Of a stretch of 64,000 bases of DNA, positions 1 to 9,551 are shown in pieces. The first letter of the stretch is position 1. The number at the start of each line of letters is the position of its first letter. Under the pieces are notes generated by a model that saw only the letters and a list, made by a program, of their open reading frames with translations, had not been told where the DNA came from and made no database searches. The stretch spans positions 186,001 through 250,000 of the forward strand of contig JACCEP010000002.1 of assembly GCA_013416395.1 (NCBI GenBank), given 5' to 3'. A program made the position numbers and the translations under genes. Source of the stretch: Alcaligenaceae bacterium. Its GTDB lineage: Bacteria > Pseudomonadota > Gammaproteobacteria > Burkholderiales > Burkholderiaceae_B.

Positions 1-27
1 TGTCATCCTGGTTGCCACGGCAGTGCA

Positions 28-1485
28 TTAAAATGGAAACTGCAGATCGGGCTGCAGCGTTGAAAGAGCCTGCCGGTATTCATGCTTGATGCGGTTCACC
101 GCCTCTTGCGTGTCACCCTCGAAGCGCAGCACGATAATAGGCGTGGTGTTTGAGGCACGCGCCAGCCCAAAACCGTCACGGTACTCGGCGCGTACGCCGT
201 CTATGGTGCTAAGGCTGGTCGCACTCGGAAACTTGCCTTCTTGCTGCAATCGCGCAATCAACGGATGGGCCTGTCCTTCGGGCATCTCCAGTTTGATTTC
301 TGGTGTGGACACGTCTTTGGGCAAGGCCTCAAGCACAGCACTTGCAATATCGTGCCTTGAAAGTATTTCGAGCAGGCGCGCACCCGCATACAGCCCATCA
401 TCAAACCCGAACCAGCGCTCTTTGAAGAAAATATGGCCACTCATTTCGCCCGCCAGTGGCGCGCCGGTTTCTTTGAGCTTGGCCTTGATCAGTGAATGCC
501 CGGTCTGCCACATAATGGGTTTTCCGCCTGCGTTTCTGATCGCCCGTGATACATGGCGGCTGCATTTCACGTCATAAATAATAGAAGCACCAGGCGCGCG
601 TGCCAGTACGTCTTTCGCAAAAAGAATAAGCTGCCGGTCAGGCCAGATGATCTCGCCTGAGCGTGTTACCACGCCTAGTCGGTCAGCGTCGCCGTCAAAG
701 GCAAGGCCCAGCTCACAGTCGGTTTGCTGTACATGCCGGATAAGGTCTTTAAGGTTGTTGGGGTCAGCCGGATCGGGGTGATGGTTGGGGAAAGTGCCAT
801 CCACTTCGCAGTACAGCTCGTCAACCGTGCAGCCCAGCGCCTGGTAAAGACGTGCTGCAAACTTGCCGCCCACCCCATTGCCGCAGTCGATGGCGACCTT
901 CATGGGGCGCGCCAGAACGACGCTGTCCTTAATGTACTGAATATACTCTTCAGAAAGATCAGTTTGCTCGCGCGTACCAGGGGTAACGTCGTCCAGCGGT
1001 TCTGGGTTGCTCATGATGCGGGCAAGCTCAGTAATGGCTTCACCGTGCAGCGTAACGCCACCCATCATGATTTTGAACCCGTTGTAGTCGGGCGGGTTAT
1101 GGCTGCCGGTAATGGCCACACCCGAGCCGGTGTTTTTGCGATGCGCGCCAAAATACACCAGAGGCGTGTGCACCATGCCCAGGTCGATGGTATCTATGCC
1201 GCCTTTTAAAATGCCCTCTTGCAAGGCCTGCGACAGTTCGGGGCTGCTGAGGCGTCCGTCGTAACCTACGACCAGCCCATGTATACCTTGTGCGCGGGCC
1301 TGCTGGGCAAGGGCCAGCCCAAGCTGATAAGCAAAGCTGGCATTGAGCTGCCCGGGAACCTTGCCGCGAATATCGTATGCCTTGAAAACCGTACTGGTTG
1401 TCCAGGGCTGGGCTGGCGCGCCGTCATGAAAAGAGGAAGACGGAGTGGAAGTCGTCACGACATGTCCTTGTAAAGAGGTTGGCAT
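28..1485 (-). CDS. Phosphomannomutase/phosphoglucomutase
   Basis: Alpha-D-phosphohexomutase family enzyme, expected to interconvert the 6-phosphate and 1-phosphate forms of mannose and glucose in the cytoplasm, feeding nucleotide-sugar and surface polysaccharide synthesis. The phosphoserine loop GSHNPPDYNGF lies at about residue 127, the magnesium site DGDADRLG at about 264, the sugar-recognition loop GEMSGH at about 348 and the phosphate-binding RASNTTP near the C-terminus. At 485 aa it is 20-30 residues longer than usual, all at the N-terminus. A GTG at 1458 preceded by AAGGA is a plausible later start. It is divergent from the FAD oxidase. Whether it is mainly ManB/AlgC-like or Pgm-like cannot be told from sequence alone. 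Confidence 0.93.
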   Translation of the reverse strand: MPTSLQGHVVTTSTPSSSFHDGAPAQPWTTSTVFKAYDIRGKVPGQLNASFAYQLGLALAQQARAQGIHGLVVGYDGRLSSPELSQALQEGILKGGIDTIDLGMVHTPLVYFGAHRKNTGSGVAITGSHNPPDYNGFKIMMGGVTLHGEAITELARIMSNPEPLDDVTPGTREQTDLSEEYIQYIKDSVVLARPMKVAIDCGNGVGGKFAARLYQALGCTVDELYCEVDGTFPNHHPDPADPNNLKDLIRHVQQTDCELGLAFDGDADRLGVVTRSGEIIWPDRQLILFAKDVLARAPGASIIYDVKCSRHVSRAIRNAGGKPIMWQTGHSLIKAKLKETGAPLAGEMSGHIFFKERWFGFDDGLYAGARLLEILSRHDIASAVLEALPKDVSTPEIKLEMPEGQAHPLIARLQQEGKFPSATSLSTIDGVRAEYRDGFGLARASNTTPIIVLRFEGDTQEAVNRIKHEYRQALSTLQPDLQFPF

Positions 1486-1597
1486 ACTGCATGATATCTC
1501 GTATTACCTCTGAAAATGTCAGCTTATACACACTCTGGGCCGCCCATCACTTCTGGCCTAAAATAGGTAATTGGATGTGTTTACTGGAAATCGCAGA

Positions 1598-3019
1598 ATG
1601 AGTCAGATCGACGAGTTAGTTCAGATGCTGGGGCAGCCATATGTGCTGGTGGGGGCAGAAGCCGAGTCTTATGTCACCGATTGGCGCGGGCGATATCAAG
1701 GCGCGGCCCTGGCTGTTGTCAAGCCTGGCTCGACCGAAGAAGTCGCCGAGGTGGTTCGATGGTGCGTGGCGCATAAAGTACCCATGGTGCCGCAAGGCGG
1801 CAATACTGGCCTGTGCGGCGGTGCCACCCCTGACGACAAAGGCAATGCAGTCGTTATTTCGCTGCAGCGTCTTAACGCTATTCGTAGTGTTGACACCGAT
1901 AACGACACCATGGTGGTCGAGGCTGGGTGTATTCTGCAGGCCGTCCAGCAGGCAGCCCGCGATGTAGACCGCCTGTTTCCGCTTAGCCTGGCAGCAGAAG
2001 GCAGCTGCACCATAGGTGGCAATCTGGCCACAAACGCCGGTGGCACGCAAGTGCTGCGCTATGGCAATACCCGGGAGCTTGTTCTGGGCGTCGAAGTAGT
2101 GACGGCCGATGGGGACATATGGCATGGGTTGCGCGGCCTGCGCAAAGACAATACCGGTTACGACCTGCGCGATCTGTACATCGGCAGTGAGGGCACGCTG
2201 GGCATTATTACGGCAGCCACGGTCAAGCTGTATCCGCTTCCGGTTGCACAATGCACCGCACTGCTGGCCCTGGCCTCGGTCGAAGACGCTGTCACCGTGC
2301 TTTCTGCTGCGCAAAAAGGCTTTGGCGCTTCGCTCACCGGTTTTGAGTTAATCGCTGGCAATTGCCTGAAAGGCGTGGTTTCCTGCTACCCGGAGCAACG
2401 TATTCCATTTGAAGGTGAGTCGGCCAGCTTGCCCTGGTATGCCTTGCTCGAGCTTTCCGACAGCGAAAGCGCAGAGCATGCCCGCGAGCGATTCGAAACC
2501 GTTGTCGGAGCCACCATAGAGGCTGGCTTGGTACACGATGCGGTCATTGCAGAAAGCATTACGCAAAGCAAGGCCTTGTGGCATTTGCGTGAAAGCATTC
2601 CGCTGGCAGAAAAGGCGTTTGGCAAAAGCATCAAGCACGACGTTTCCATCCCGGTGTCGCGCATGGCCGAATTTGTTCGCGTCACCAATGCGGCGCTGCA
2701 AGCGCACTTCCCGGGCATTGAACACGTTATCTTTGGTCATCTGGGCGATGGCAACTTGCACTACAACGTTGCGCGTGGCCAGGCTTACAGTGAAGAAGAA
2801 CTGCTGGAGCGCCAGTACGAGATCTACGAATTGGTGCACGAAAGCGTACACCAGTTTAGCGGGTCGATCAGTGCTGAGCACGGGGTAGGGCAGCTTAAGC
2901 GCGACGCCTTGCCGCGCTATAAAGACCCCATCGAAATGGCGCTTATGCGTCGGATCAAAGACGTGCTTGATCCGCATGGCCTCATGAACCCCGGCAAAGT
3001 GCTTGTCACTGCTAGCTAG
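1598..3019 (+). CDS. FAD-binding oxidoreductase, D-2-hydroxyacid dehydrogenase (GlcD/D2HGDH type)
   Basis: FAD-linked oxidase that should oxidise a D-2-hydroxyacid (glycolate, D-lactate or D-2-hydroxyglutarate) and pass electrons to a carrier. The N-terminal PCMH-type FAD domain shows VPQGGNTGLCGGA and GGNLATNAGGTQVLRYGN, with SEGTLGIIT following. The C-terminal domain carries GHLGDGNLHYN (metal and substrate histidines) and the usual ending ISAEHGVGQLKRD then LDPHGLMNPGKVL. I chose the ATG at 1598, nine codons inside an in-frame TTG at 1571, because homologues begin close to it. The product is 473 aa, normal for the family. It is convergent with fahA across a strong hairpin. The substrate is not determinable here. 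Confidence 0.9.
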   Translation: MSQIDELVQMLGQPYVLVGAEAESYVTDWRGRYQGAALAVVKPGSTEEVAEVVRWCVAHKVPMVPQGGNTGLCGGATPDDKGNAVVISLQRLNAIRSVDTDNDTMVVEAGCILQAVQQAARDVDRLFPLSLAAEGSCTIGGNLATNAGGTQVLRYGNTRELVLGVEVVTADGDIWHGLRGLRKDNTGYDLRDLYIGSEGTLGIITAATVKLYPLPVAQCTALLALASVEDAVTVLSAAQKGFGASLTGFELIAGNCLKGVVSCYPEQRIPFEGESASLPWYALLELSDSESAEHARERFETVVGATIEAGLVHDAVIAESITQSKALWHLRESIPLAEKAFGKSIKHDVSIPVSRMAEFVRVTNAALQAHFPGIEHVIFGHLGDGNLHYNVARGQAYSEEELLERQYEIYELVHESVHQFSGSISAEHGVGQLKRDALPRYKDPIEMALMRRIKDVLDPHGLMNPGKVLVTAS

Positions 3020-3028
3020 CCGGTTAAT

Positions 3029-3058
3029 GGCCAGGGCCTGATGGCCCTGGCCGTTTGT
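3029..3058. terminator. Convergent hairpin terminator between FAD oxidase and fahA
   Basis: A perfect 10-bp stem (GGCCAGGGCC, loop TGAT, GGCCCTGGCC) lies 10 bases after the oxidase stop codon and is followed by GTTTGTT. It sits between two convergent genes and could serve the plus strand; the T-run is weak. Confidence 0.6.
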
Positions 3059-3076
3059 TAAGGCCGGGCGGGCGGC

Positions 3077-4399
3077 TTACTGGGCGACAGGCAGCACGGT
3101 TCCGCTGCATTCGCCCAGGCTGATGGTGGGGTAGCCAGGCTTGCTGCACTGGGCGCGCAAAATGATCTCATCTTGATCTTCCAGAAATACGCGCTCTTCA
3201 CCCCATGGTAGCTTTATAGGGTTTTTGCCACCGGCGTTCAGTTCCAGCAACGAACCCTCTGCGCCTTTTTCGGGGCCTGAAAGCGTACCTGTACCAAGCA
3301 AATCACCGGGTTGCAGATTGCAGCCGTTTACCGTGTGATGTGCAATCAGCTGGCTAATGCTCCAGTAAGCAGCGTCTTTAAAATTGCTGCGTGCCAGTGA
3401 CGCGGGCTCGGCTTGCTGGGCACGCGAGGCCTGCGTCGTTAGCAGCACTTCCAGTTCAATGTCGAACGCACCGGCATCCTGATTGGCCTGAGAGTTCAGA
3501 TAAGGCAAAGGCTGAGGTTCGGCATCGCCACGCACAAACGGGGCGCGAAACGGCGCGAGTGCCTCAAGGGTGACGATCCAGGGTGAAATGGTGGTGGCAA
3601 AGTTTTTAGCCAGAAACGGGCCCAGAGGCTGGTATTCCCACGCCTGAAGGTCACGGGCCGACCAGTCGTTCAACACGCACACGCCAAATACGTGGCCCTC
3701 GGCCTGGTCTATGGGTATGCGCTTGCCTTGCTGGTTACCCTCACCAACAAAAATACCCAGCTCAAGCTCGAAATCCAGCCGCTTGCATGCCTCGAAGCCG
3801 GGCTCCGCGCCTTCTGAAGCAGGGCGCGTCTGGCCCATGGGACGCGCGAAGTGCTGGCCTGAAACCCCAATGCTGGATGCTCTGCCATGATAGCCAATGG
3901 GCACCCACTTATAGTTGGGCAGCAAGGGGTTGTCTGGCCTGAACTGCTTGCCCACTGCCGTGGCGTGGTGCAGAGAGATGTAAAAGTCTGTGTAATCGCC
4001 AATGCGAGCCGGCACGGCCATTTCGGCATGGCTCATAGGGGTAAGCAGTGGCTCAAGCTGACTTTGCAGCGGCGAGCCGCTGCGCAGCGCACGAGAAAGC
4101 CCAAGCCGCAGCGCCGACCAGTGTTTTTGCCCCAATGCCATCAGGCCATTGAGTGTGCTGCTGCGGCAGGCGTCCAGTGCCTGCCCCGCTTCATCAGCAA
4201 AAGGGCGCAGACCCGCCAGCACGGCAAGATCAAGAATCTGGTCGCCAATGGCAACGCCGGGCCGGAAGTTGCGCGAACCCGCCTGAGCGCGAAAAACGCC
4301 GAAAGGAAGATTCTGTATTGGGAAACCATTGTTTTGTTCGTTGGCAGAAGTAACCCAGCTTTGCAGCGCAGGGTCATGTGTTTCGTTCAGATAAGACAT
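3077..4399 (-). CDS. fahA: Fumarylacetoacetase
   Basis: Last step of the homogentisate pathway, hydrolysing fumarylacetoacetate to fumarate and acetoacetate. The N-terminal FAA domain is followed by the hydrolase domain with DYTDFYISLHHA (metal Asp, catalytic His), ELGIFVG (metal glutamates), NDWSARDLQAWEYQPLG, LAKNF (catalytic Lys) and GTGTLSGPE. The ATG at 4399 is chosen over an in-frame TTG two codons upstream. The product is 440 aa, close to the usual 420-440. It starts 50 bp after the hmgA stop on the same strand, so the two should be cotranscribed. No maleylacetoacetate isomerase gene is next to them. Confidence 0.95.
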   Translation of the reverse strand: MSYLNETHDPALQSWVTSANEQNNGFPIQNLPFGVFRAQAGSRNFRPGVAIGDQILDLAVLAGLRPFADEAGQALDACRSSTLNGLMALGQKHWSALRLGLSRALRSGSPLQSQLEPLLTPMSHAEMAVPARIGDYTDFYISLHHATAVGKQFRPDNPLLPNYKWVPIGYHGRASSIGVSGQHFARPMGQTRPASEGAEPGFEACKRLDFELELGIFVGEGNQQGKRIPIDQAEGHVFGVCVLNDWSARDLQAWEYQPLGPFLAKNFATTISPWIVTLEALAPFRAPFVRGDAEPQPLPYLNSQANQDAGAFDIELEVLLTTQASRAQQAEPASLARSNFKDAAYWSISQLIAHHTVNGCNLQPGDLLGTGTLSGPEKGAEGSLLELNAGGKNPIKLPWGEERVFLEDQDEIILRAQCSKPGYPTISLGECSGTVLPVAQ

Positions 4400-4449
4400 C
4401 GGCAATCCAGCGAAGAGTGAGTCGGTTGTCGGCGCGGTCGTGACGGAGA

Positions 4450-5751
4450 TCAGGGCCGGTCGGGGTTGAAATGCTTCGTGAACCCGCCCCAGACATCGTC
4501 GTAGCCTGCCTGCAAGGTGGCGGCTGCGAGCGCTGCCGGGGCGGGTCGGATGACGCGGCGTGTTTCAAACATGAATGCCATCGTATCCCGGATATAGTCG
4601 GGCTTGCCAGTGTCGGCGGCGCTGGCTTTCTCAAAGGTTGTGGCGTCGGGGCCATGCGCCGACATGCAGTTATGCAGACTGGCACCGCCTGGCACAAAAC
4701 CCTCGGCCTTGGCATCATAGACGCCCTGAATCAGCCCCATGAATTCGCTGGCATAGTTGCGATGAAACCATGGGGGCCTGAACGTGTTTTCCATGACCAG
4801 CACACGCGGCGGGAAAATCGCAAAATCTACGTTGGCGGCGCCCGGCGTGTCGGAGGGCGAGGTTAATACAGTAAAAATGCAGGGGTCAGGGTGGTCGTAG
4901 CTGATTGAACCCATGGCATTGAAACGACGCAGATCATACTTGCAGGGGGCGTAGTTGCCATGCCAGGCTACGACGTCAAACGGTGAATGTTCCAGCGTGG
5001 TGCGCCAGAAGCCGCCCGTAAACTTGGCGATCAGTTCGCAGGGGCCTTCGATGTCTTCATACCAGGCCACGGGTATCTGAAAATCACGCACATTGGCCAG
5101 GCCGTTGGACCCTATAGGCCCAAGCTCAGGTAGACGCAGGTGGGCGCCAAAATTTTCCAGCATATAACCTCGCGCCTGGCCGTCCGGCAGCTCGACACGA
5201 AATCGCACCCCGCGCGGAATAATAGCAATCTCGCAAGGCTCAACATCAAGCAGGCCCATCTCAGTGACAAAGCGCAAACGGCCTTGCTGCGGCACCACCA
5301 GCATTTCGGCATCGGCATTGTAAAAGGCGCGCTGTGTCATGGACTGGTTCGCCGCATAAAGCTGTATGCCGATGCCTGCCTGCTCCTCGCTGTGGCCATT
5401 GCCTGCCCAGGTGTGCATGCCGCTGACAAAGTCTGTCGGGGCGTCAGGCATGGGCAGAGGGTTCCAGCGCAACCGGTTGGGGGTTACTGGCCCCGATCCA
5501 AAGCTCGCCGTCCATGAAGGTGCAATATTGCAGGCCTCGAACGCACCCTGCTGGGCCGAGGGCCGTATGCGATAAAGCCATGACCGCCTGTTTTCAGCGC
5601 GTGACATGGTAAAGGCTGTGCCAGTGAGTTGCTCGGCGTAAAGTCCATAGGAACAGACTTGCGGCGAGTTTCGGCCGACTGGCAGAGCGCCGGGCAACGC
5701 TTCGGTTGCGCAGTGGTTGCCAAACCCGCTTTGGTAATCAAGTGTGGTCAT
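4450..5751 (-). CDS. hmgA: Homogentisate 1,2-dioxygenase
   Basis: Non-haem Fe(II) ring-cleaving dioxygenase that opens homogentisate to maleylacetoacetate in tyrosine and phenylalanine catabolism. The N-terminus [19 protein letters not shown] is diagnostic. The iron-binding region [15 protein letters not shown] (His and Glu ligands, about residue 335) and the later [18 protein letters not shown] (third His) are intact. Length 433 aa is standard. It is the first gene of the hmgA-fahA unit. Its 400-bp upstream region contains two palindromes and five 18-bp repeats that are candidate regulatory elements; no regulator gene is adjacent. Confidence 0.97.
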   Translation of the reverse strand: MTTLDYQSGFGNHCATEALPGALPVGRNSPQVCSYGLYAEQLTGTAFTMSRAENRRSWLYRIRPSAQQGAFEACNIAPSWTASFGSGPVTPNRLRWNPLPMPDAPTDFVSGMHTWAGNGHSEEQAGIGIQLYAANQSMTQRAFYNADAEMLVVPQQGRLRFVTEMGLLDVEPCEIAIIPRGVRFRVELPDGQARGYMLENFGAHLRLPELGPIGSNGLANVRDFQIPVAWYEDIEGPCELIAKFTGGFWRTTLEHSPFDVVAWHGNYAPCKYDLRRFNAMGSISYDHPDPCIFTVLTSPSDTPGAANVDFAIFPPRVLVMENTFRPPWFHRNYASEFMGLIQGVYDAKAEGFVPGGASLHNCMSAHGPDATTFEKASAADTGKPDYIRDTMAFMFETRRVIRPAPAALAAATLQAGYDDVWGGFTKHFNPDRP

Positions 5752-5902
5752 CGTGGTTTTCCTTGGGGCTGCCGCCTCTGCTTACTTGCTGCCGTTTGTT
5801 GCTTTCTGACATGGCGATTGACGTTGAACAAGCAGGCATTGGCCGTTGATACACCTGGCTTGCAAGAAATTTCACTGCATTGCGCAAGGTGTTTGATGCC
5901 TA

Positions 5903-5914
5903 AAACTATAGTTT
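5903..5914. promoter_or_regulatory. Palindrome upstream of hmgA
   Basis: AAACTATAGTTT is a perfect 12-bp palindrome about 150 bp upstream of the hmgA start codon, in AT-richer DNA than its surroundings. It could be a regulator half of the hmgA promoter region, but no regulator can be assigned. Confidence 0.35.
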
Positions 5915-5927
5915 AATGTTTGTTTAT

Positions 5928-5964
5928 GTGCAACGTGTTCGTTATAGACGAACGTTGAGTGCAC
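5928..5964. promoter_or_regulatory. Compound inverted repeat upstream of hmgA (candidate operator)
   Basis: The core GTTCGT-TATAG-ACGAAC (5937-5953) is a perfect 6-5-6 inverted repeat. It is flanked by CAAC on the left and GTTG on the right, and further out by GTGCA and TGCAC, giving an imperfect palindrome of 37 bp. Position upstream of hmgA suggests an operator, possibly for an IclR-type HmgR regulator as known in pseudomonads; that assignment is inference. Confidence 0.45.
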
Positions 5965-5989
5965 GGCAATCAGAACTCTCAAGACGAAC

Positions 5990-6079
5990 GGGAATGACGC
6001 AGCGAGCGGGAGTCACACAGCGATCAGGAATCACACAGCGATCAGGAGTGATACGCCGATCAGTAATCGTACGGCGATT
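5990..6079. repeat. Five degenerate 18-bp tandem repeats between hmgA and mutM
   Basis: Five head-to-tail 18-bp units: 5990 GGGAATGACGCAGCGAGC, 6008 GGGAGTCACACAGCGATC, 6026 AGGAATCACACAGCGATC, 6044 AGGAGTGATACGCCGATC, 6062 AGTAATCGTACGGCGATT. The first and last copies are the most diverged. The 400-bp gap 5752-6151 holds this array and the two palindromes and no supported gene. Confidence 0.75.
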
Positions 6080-6151
6080 AATTTGAGCCGGTGCACAGCA
6101 AAGTCATGAGTTTGGGTTTGGGCGTGCAGTCTGGGTGGGCGGGGGTAAAGA

Positions 6152-6979
6152 CTAGCGGCGTTGACAGGTCGGGCAGTAATAGGTGGCCCGCTGCCCCTGA
6201 ATAATGCGGCGTATGGGCGTTTCGCAGATGGGGCAGGGCTTGCCGGCGTGGTCGTAAACCGCCGCGTGCAGGCTGAAGTAGGCGCCGGCTTCGCCCGTGG
6301 CGTTTACGTAGTCGCGCAGCGTGCTGCCACCCGACTCCAGTGCTTGCGTCAAGGTTTGGCGTATGGCCACTGCAAGGGTTTCGCAGCGTGCCAGCGAAAG
6401 TGAGCCCGACTGTGCTTTAGGGTTGATGCGCGCCTTGAACAACGCCTCAGAGGCATAAATGTTGCCAACACCCACCACAATATGGCCGGCGAGCAGGGCT
6501 TGTTTGATGGCCTGGGTTTTGCCCTTTAAGCCTTGATGCAGAAGCTTACCGGTAAAGCCCGGGTCAAAAGGTTCTATGCCCAGTTTGGCCAGCAGGGGGT
6601 GGCTTTCTAGCGGGCCATCAGCCAGGTCATGCCACAATACAGCACCAAAACGACGCGGGTCATGCAGCAAGAAACGGGCATCGCCGAATACCCACTCGAC
6701 ATGATCATGCTTGAGTCGAGGTTGATCAAGCGGGGCGCGCCTGATTGACCCCGACATGCCGAGATGCACGATTTGCGTGCCGTGGGCGAAGTTCAAAAGC
6801 AGGTATTTGCCGCGACGTTCACAACTCACTACTTGATGCCCGGTGATCGTGGCCCCCATGTCGGCAGGGATGGGCCAGCGCATGCGTGACTCGTAAACGC
6901 TGAAGCGTTCGAGCACGCGACCAGTCATTATCGTAGCGATTCCGCGACGTGTTGTTTCAACTTCTGGTAGTTCTGGCAT
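6152..6979 (-). CDS. mutM: Formamidopyrimidine-DNA glycosylase (Fpg)
   Basis: Bifunctional base-excision repair enzyme removing 8-oxoguanine and formamidopyrimidines and nicking the abasic site. The mature N-terminus PELPEVETTRRG supplies the catalytic proline and glutamates; HLGMSGS is the conserved loop with the catalytic lysine nearby; the helix-two-turn-helix region has GVGNIYASEALF; and the C-terminus holds the zinc finger CPIC...YYCPTCQRR with its DNA-binding arginine. 275 aa is typical. It is divergent from the TPR gene, as often seen next to lolB in Burkholderiales. Confidence 0.97.
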   Translation of the reverse strand: MPELPEVETTRRGIATIMTGRVLERFSVYESRMRWPIPADMGATITGHQVVSCERRGKYLLLNFAHGTQIVHLGMSGSIRRAPLDQPRLKHDHVEWVFGDARFLLHDPRRFGAVLWHDLADGPLESHPLLAKLGIEPFDPGFTGKLLHQGLKGKTQAIKQALLAGHIVVGVGNIYASEALFKARINPKAQSGSLSLARCETLAVAIRQTLTQALESGGSTLRDYVNATGEAGAYFSLHAAVYDHAGKPCPICETPIRRIIQGQRATYYCPTCQRR

Positions 6980-7061
6980 AAGGGGGTGATAACATCGTGT
7001 TCCGACTAAGTAATTTTGCTATCTGACGCTAACCTTGGCTCAGCGACGACGGTTTTTCTGA

Positions 7062-8837
7062 ATGAAATTTTCAAATCCTCTGCTGTACGCGGTATGCCTG
7101 TCTGCTGTTTTTCATTGGCCGGCGGCTGCACAGCCCACGTCAGACGACAAGCTAGAACAGGTTGAGCAGATCCGGCTGCACGCTGGTGAGTTGCCTTCGG
7201 TCACGCTCACGCCCGACCTATTGTATCGTCTGCTGGCAGCCGAACTCGCCGCGTCTCAAGGCCAGTATGACCTGGCAGGGCAGACGCTGCTTGATCTTGC
7301 TATCGAAACCTCTGACCCGAGGCTGGCCAAGCGGGCGTTTCAGTTTGCCATGATTGATCGAAATCTGGCGCGCGCGTTGGCGGCTGCGCGCCAGTGGGCA
7401 CTGCTTGCACCCAAAGACCCCGAGGCTGTGGCATCGTCGCTGGCCCTTGCTGCTTCCAGCGGCCAGACTGCGGGGTTGGCCAATGCGCTCTGGCAGCGCA
7501 TCGACAAAGCCGAAGACAAAGACCGTGCTGTGGCGCAGGCGTCTGCCATAATCGGCAAAATGCCCGACAAGCGGTTGGCCCTTGAAGTGCTTGAAAAAGC
7601 GTTGCACCCATCGGTCATGGGTATGCCCTCAGCCCATCTGGCGTTGTCGGATGCTGCTTGGGCTGCCTCCGACCCGGATCGCGCCCTGAAAGAGGCGCGC
7701 AAAGCCCAAGAACTTGATCCTGACTCAGGGCTCGCCGCTCAGCGTATTCTTGAATATGGTTTGCAGGCTGACCCTGAGTTGGCGCTTAAAGAAACGCGCG
7801 AATTTGTGCGAACCCATCCTGACTCCCGCGATGTGCAGTTACTGTTCGTCAATCGCCTGGTAGAACGGCGCGAGTTTGATGAGGCCTTGCGGCAGGTGGC
7901 AATTATGCGCCGCAATGCACCAGAAGACTTTGATCTGCTGTACACCGAGGCCGAAGTCAATATTCGCGCGACCCACTACGATCAGGCTCGTAAGCTGCTC
8001 GAAGAATACATTGCGGTGCAGAACCAGCGTCGCTTGTCCATACGTGACAAGGCCAGCAATGCAATGTCTGATGCCTCCGACGCGCGCCTGTTGCTGGTGC
8101 AGATCGCCGAGCGCCAAAATAATCTCAAAGAGGCCATTGCACAGCTTGAATTAATTGATGACCCGTCACTCAGGTTTCAGGCACAGGTGCACAAAGCAGT
8201 TTTGCAGGCGCGTATGGGTAGCCTTGACGAAGCGCGCCGCAGTCTTGACCGGCTACACCCCCGCGATACGCATGAGCGCTCAGTGCTGGCATTGACGCTG
8301 GCGTCCATTTACCGTGAGGCAGGCCAGACCGACACCGCCGTCGAAGTGCTGGTCAAGGCCGACAAAGAAATTCCTGATTCCACCGAAATCAAATACGACC
8401 TAGCCATGCTCTATGAAAGACAGGGCCGTATGGAAGACTTCGAAAAGTTAATGAGGCGCGTCATTGAGCTTGATCCCAATAATGCCAATGCGTACAACTC
8501 GTTGGGCTATACCTATGCTGACCAGAACCGCAAGCTCGATGAGGCGCAAGATCTGCTAGAACGCGCGCTCGACCTTGATCCGGACAACCCGTTCATACTT
8601 GATAGCGTAGGCTGGTATTTTTATCGCACAGGCGATTACGAGGCCGCCATCGAATACCTTAAGCGCTCACTCAGCCAGATGGATTCAGTCGAAGTGGTGG
8701 CTCATCTGGGCGAAGTGCTGTGGGTAAGTGGTCGTCGCGACGAGGCCATGAAAGTATGGAGCAAGGCGGCTTCGACCGCGTCTGACAATGAAGTATTGCA
8801 AGAAACACTGAAGCGCCTGGGGGTTAAGCTTAAATGA
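7062..8837 (+). CDS. Exported tetratricopeptide-repeat protein
   Basis: A 591-aa protein with an N-terminal signal peptide (hydrophobic stretch then PAAAQ, cleavage near residue 24), so probably periplasmic or envelope associated. The rest is built from degenerate TPR units; the clearest are near the C-terminus, such as PNNANAYNSLGYTYADQ followed by ERALDLDPDNPFILDSVGWY and the YLKRSLSQ repeat. Its stop codon overlaps the possible lolB start by four bases (ATGA), pointing to translational coupling. Homologues upstream of lolB are common in this order. The specific partner is unknown. Confidence 0.88.
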   Translation: MKFSNPLLYAVCLSAVFHWPAAAQPTSDDKLEQVEQIRLHAGELPSVTLTPDLLYRLLAAELAASQGQYDLAGQTLLDLAIETSDPRLAKRAFQFAMIDRNLARALAAARQWALLAPKDPEAVASSLALAASSGQTAGLANALWQRIDKAEDKDRAVAQASAIIGKMPDKRLALEVLEKALHPSVMGMPSAHLALSDAAWAASDPDRALKEARKAQELDPDSGLAAQRILEYGLQADPELALKETREFVRTHPDSRDVQLLFVNRLVERREFDEALRQVAIMRRNAPEDFDLLYTEAEVNIRATHYDQARKLLEEYIAVQNQRRLSIRDKASNAMSDASDARLLLVQIAERQNNLKEAIAQLELIDDPSLRFQAQVHKAVLQARMGSLDEARRSLDRLHPRDTHERSVLALTLASIYREAGQTDTAVEVLVKADKEIPDSTEIKYDLAMLYERQGRMEDFEKLMRRVIELDPNNANAYNSLGYTYADQNRKLDEAQDLLERALDLDPDNPFILDSVGWYFYRTGDYEAAIEYLKRSLSQMDSVEVVAHLGEVLWVSGRRDEAMKVWSKAASTASDNEVLQETLKRLGVKLK

Positions 8838-9541
8838 TCACACGCTTAACGGTACGTCTCGGCCTCCATGGCGAGGCCGGTTTAGATGGCCAACGCATGA
8901 CGCCCAGCGCGTCTCTAAAATCGGGCAAAGTCTCTTCAGCCATCTGGCCCAGCCTCTTTAGCGGGCAGGGGCTCAGAAGGCGTCGTGCCTGGCTTTGCGC
9001 CGGCGCCGCTGCATTGTTGCTCAGTGCCTGCGCCACACCACAAAAAATAAGTGGGCTTGGTGAAGGCCCCGCGTTTGAACGAGCCGGGCGTTTCGCCCTC
9101 AATGTCAGTAATGCCAACGGCCAGCGTGAAGCCCTTCAGGGCGGTTTTGCCTGGCGCGATACCGGGCGCCTGCTTGTGCTCGATCTTGCAAATCCGTTGG
9201 GCAGCATTCTGGCGCGTATCGACGTGAGTCCATCCAGCGCCACCCTTACGCGCAGCGATGGGCGAATTGAGCAGGCCCCAAACCCCGATGCCCTGGTCGA
9301 AGAGGTGTTGGGCAGCCCCATGCCGGTCAGGGGCTTGCGTGGCTGGCTTCAGGGCCAGGTCGGTGACTCGGCCGTCAGCGAGCTCAAGAAAGATGAAGAA
9401 GGCCATATCAGCGGCTTTACGCAAGATGGCTGGCGTGTGCGGCTGTCACGTTATGACGCTGAAGGTCCGAGGCTGTTGCAAATGAATCGCAGCGATACCA
9501 GCCGCGATATCAGTGTGCGGCTGGTTGTCGACGAAAGCTGA
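8834..9541 (+). CDS. lolB: Outer membrane lipoprotein receptor LolB
   Basis: LolB accepts lipoproteins from the periplasmic carrier LolA and inserts them into the outer membrane. A lipobox LLLSAC follows a positively charged RRRRAW stretch and a short hydrophobic helix, so Cys at about residue 66 would be lipidated. The remainder (GRFALNVSNANGQREALQGGFAWRD split over a strand, then LLVLDLANPLGSILARI) fits the LolB beta-barrel. With the ATGA overlap at 8834 the protein has an unusually long 48-residue lead before the signal helix. ATG at 8897 would give a more usual length. Neighbours (TPR gene before, ispE after) support the call. Confidence 0.85.
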   Translation: MITRLTVRLGLHGEAGLDGQRMTPSASLKSGKVSSAIWPSLFSGQGLRRRRAWLCAGAAALLLSACATPQKISGLGEGPAFERAGRFALNVSNANGQREALQGGFAWRDTGRLLVLDLANPLGSILARIDVSPSSATLTRSDGRIEQAPNPDALVEEVLGSPMPVRGLRGWLQGQVGDSAVSELKKDEEGHISGFTQDGWRVRLSRYDAEGPRLLQMNRSDTSRDISVRLVVDES

Positions 9542-9551
9542 GCGTGTGGGC

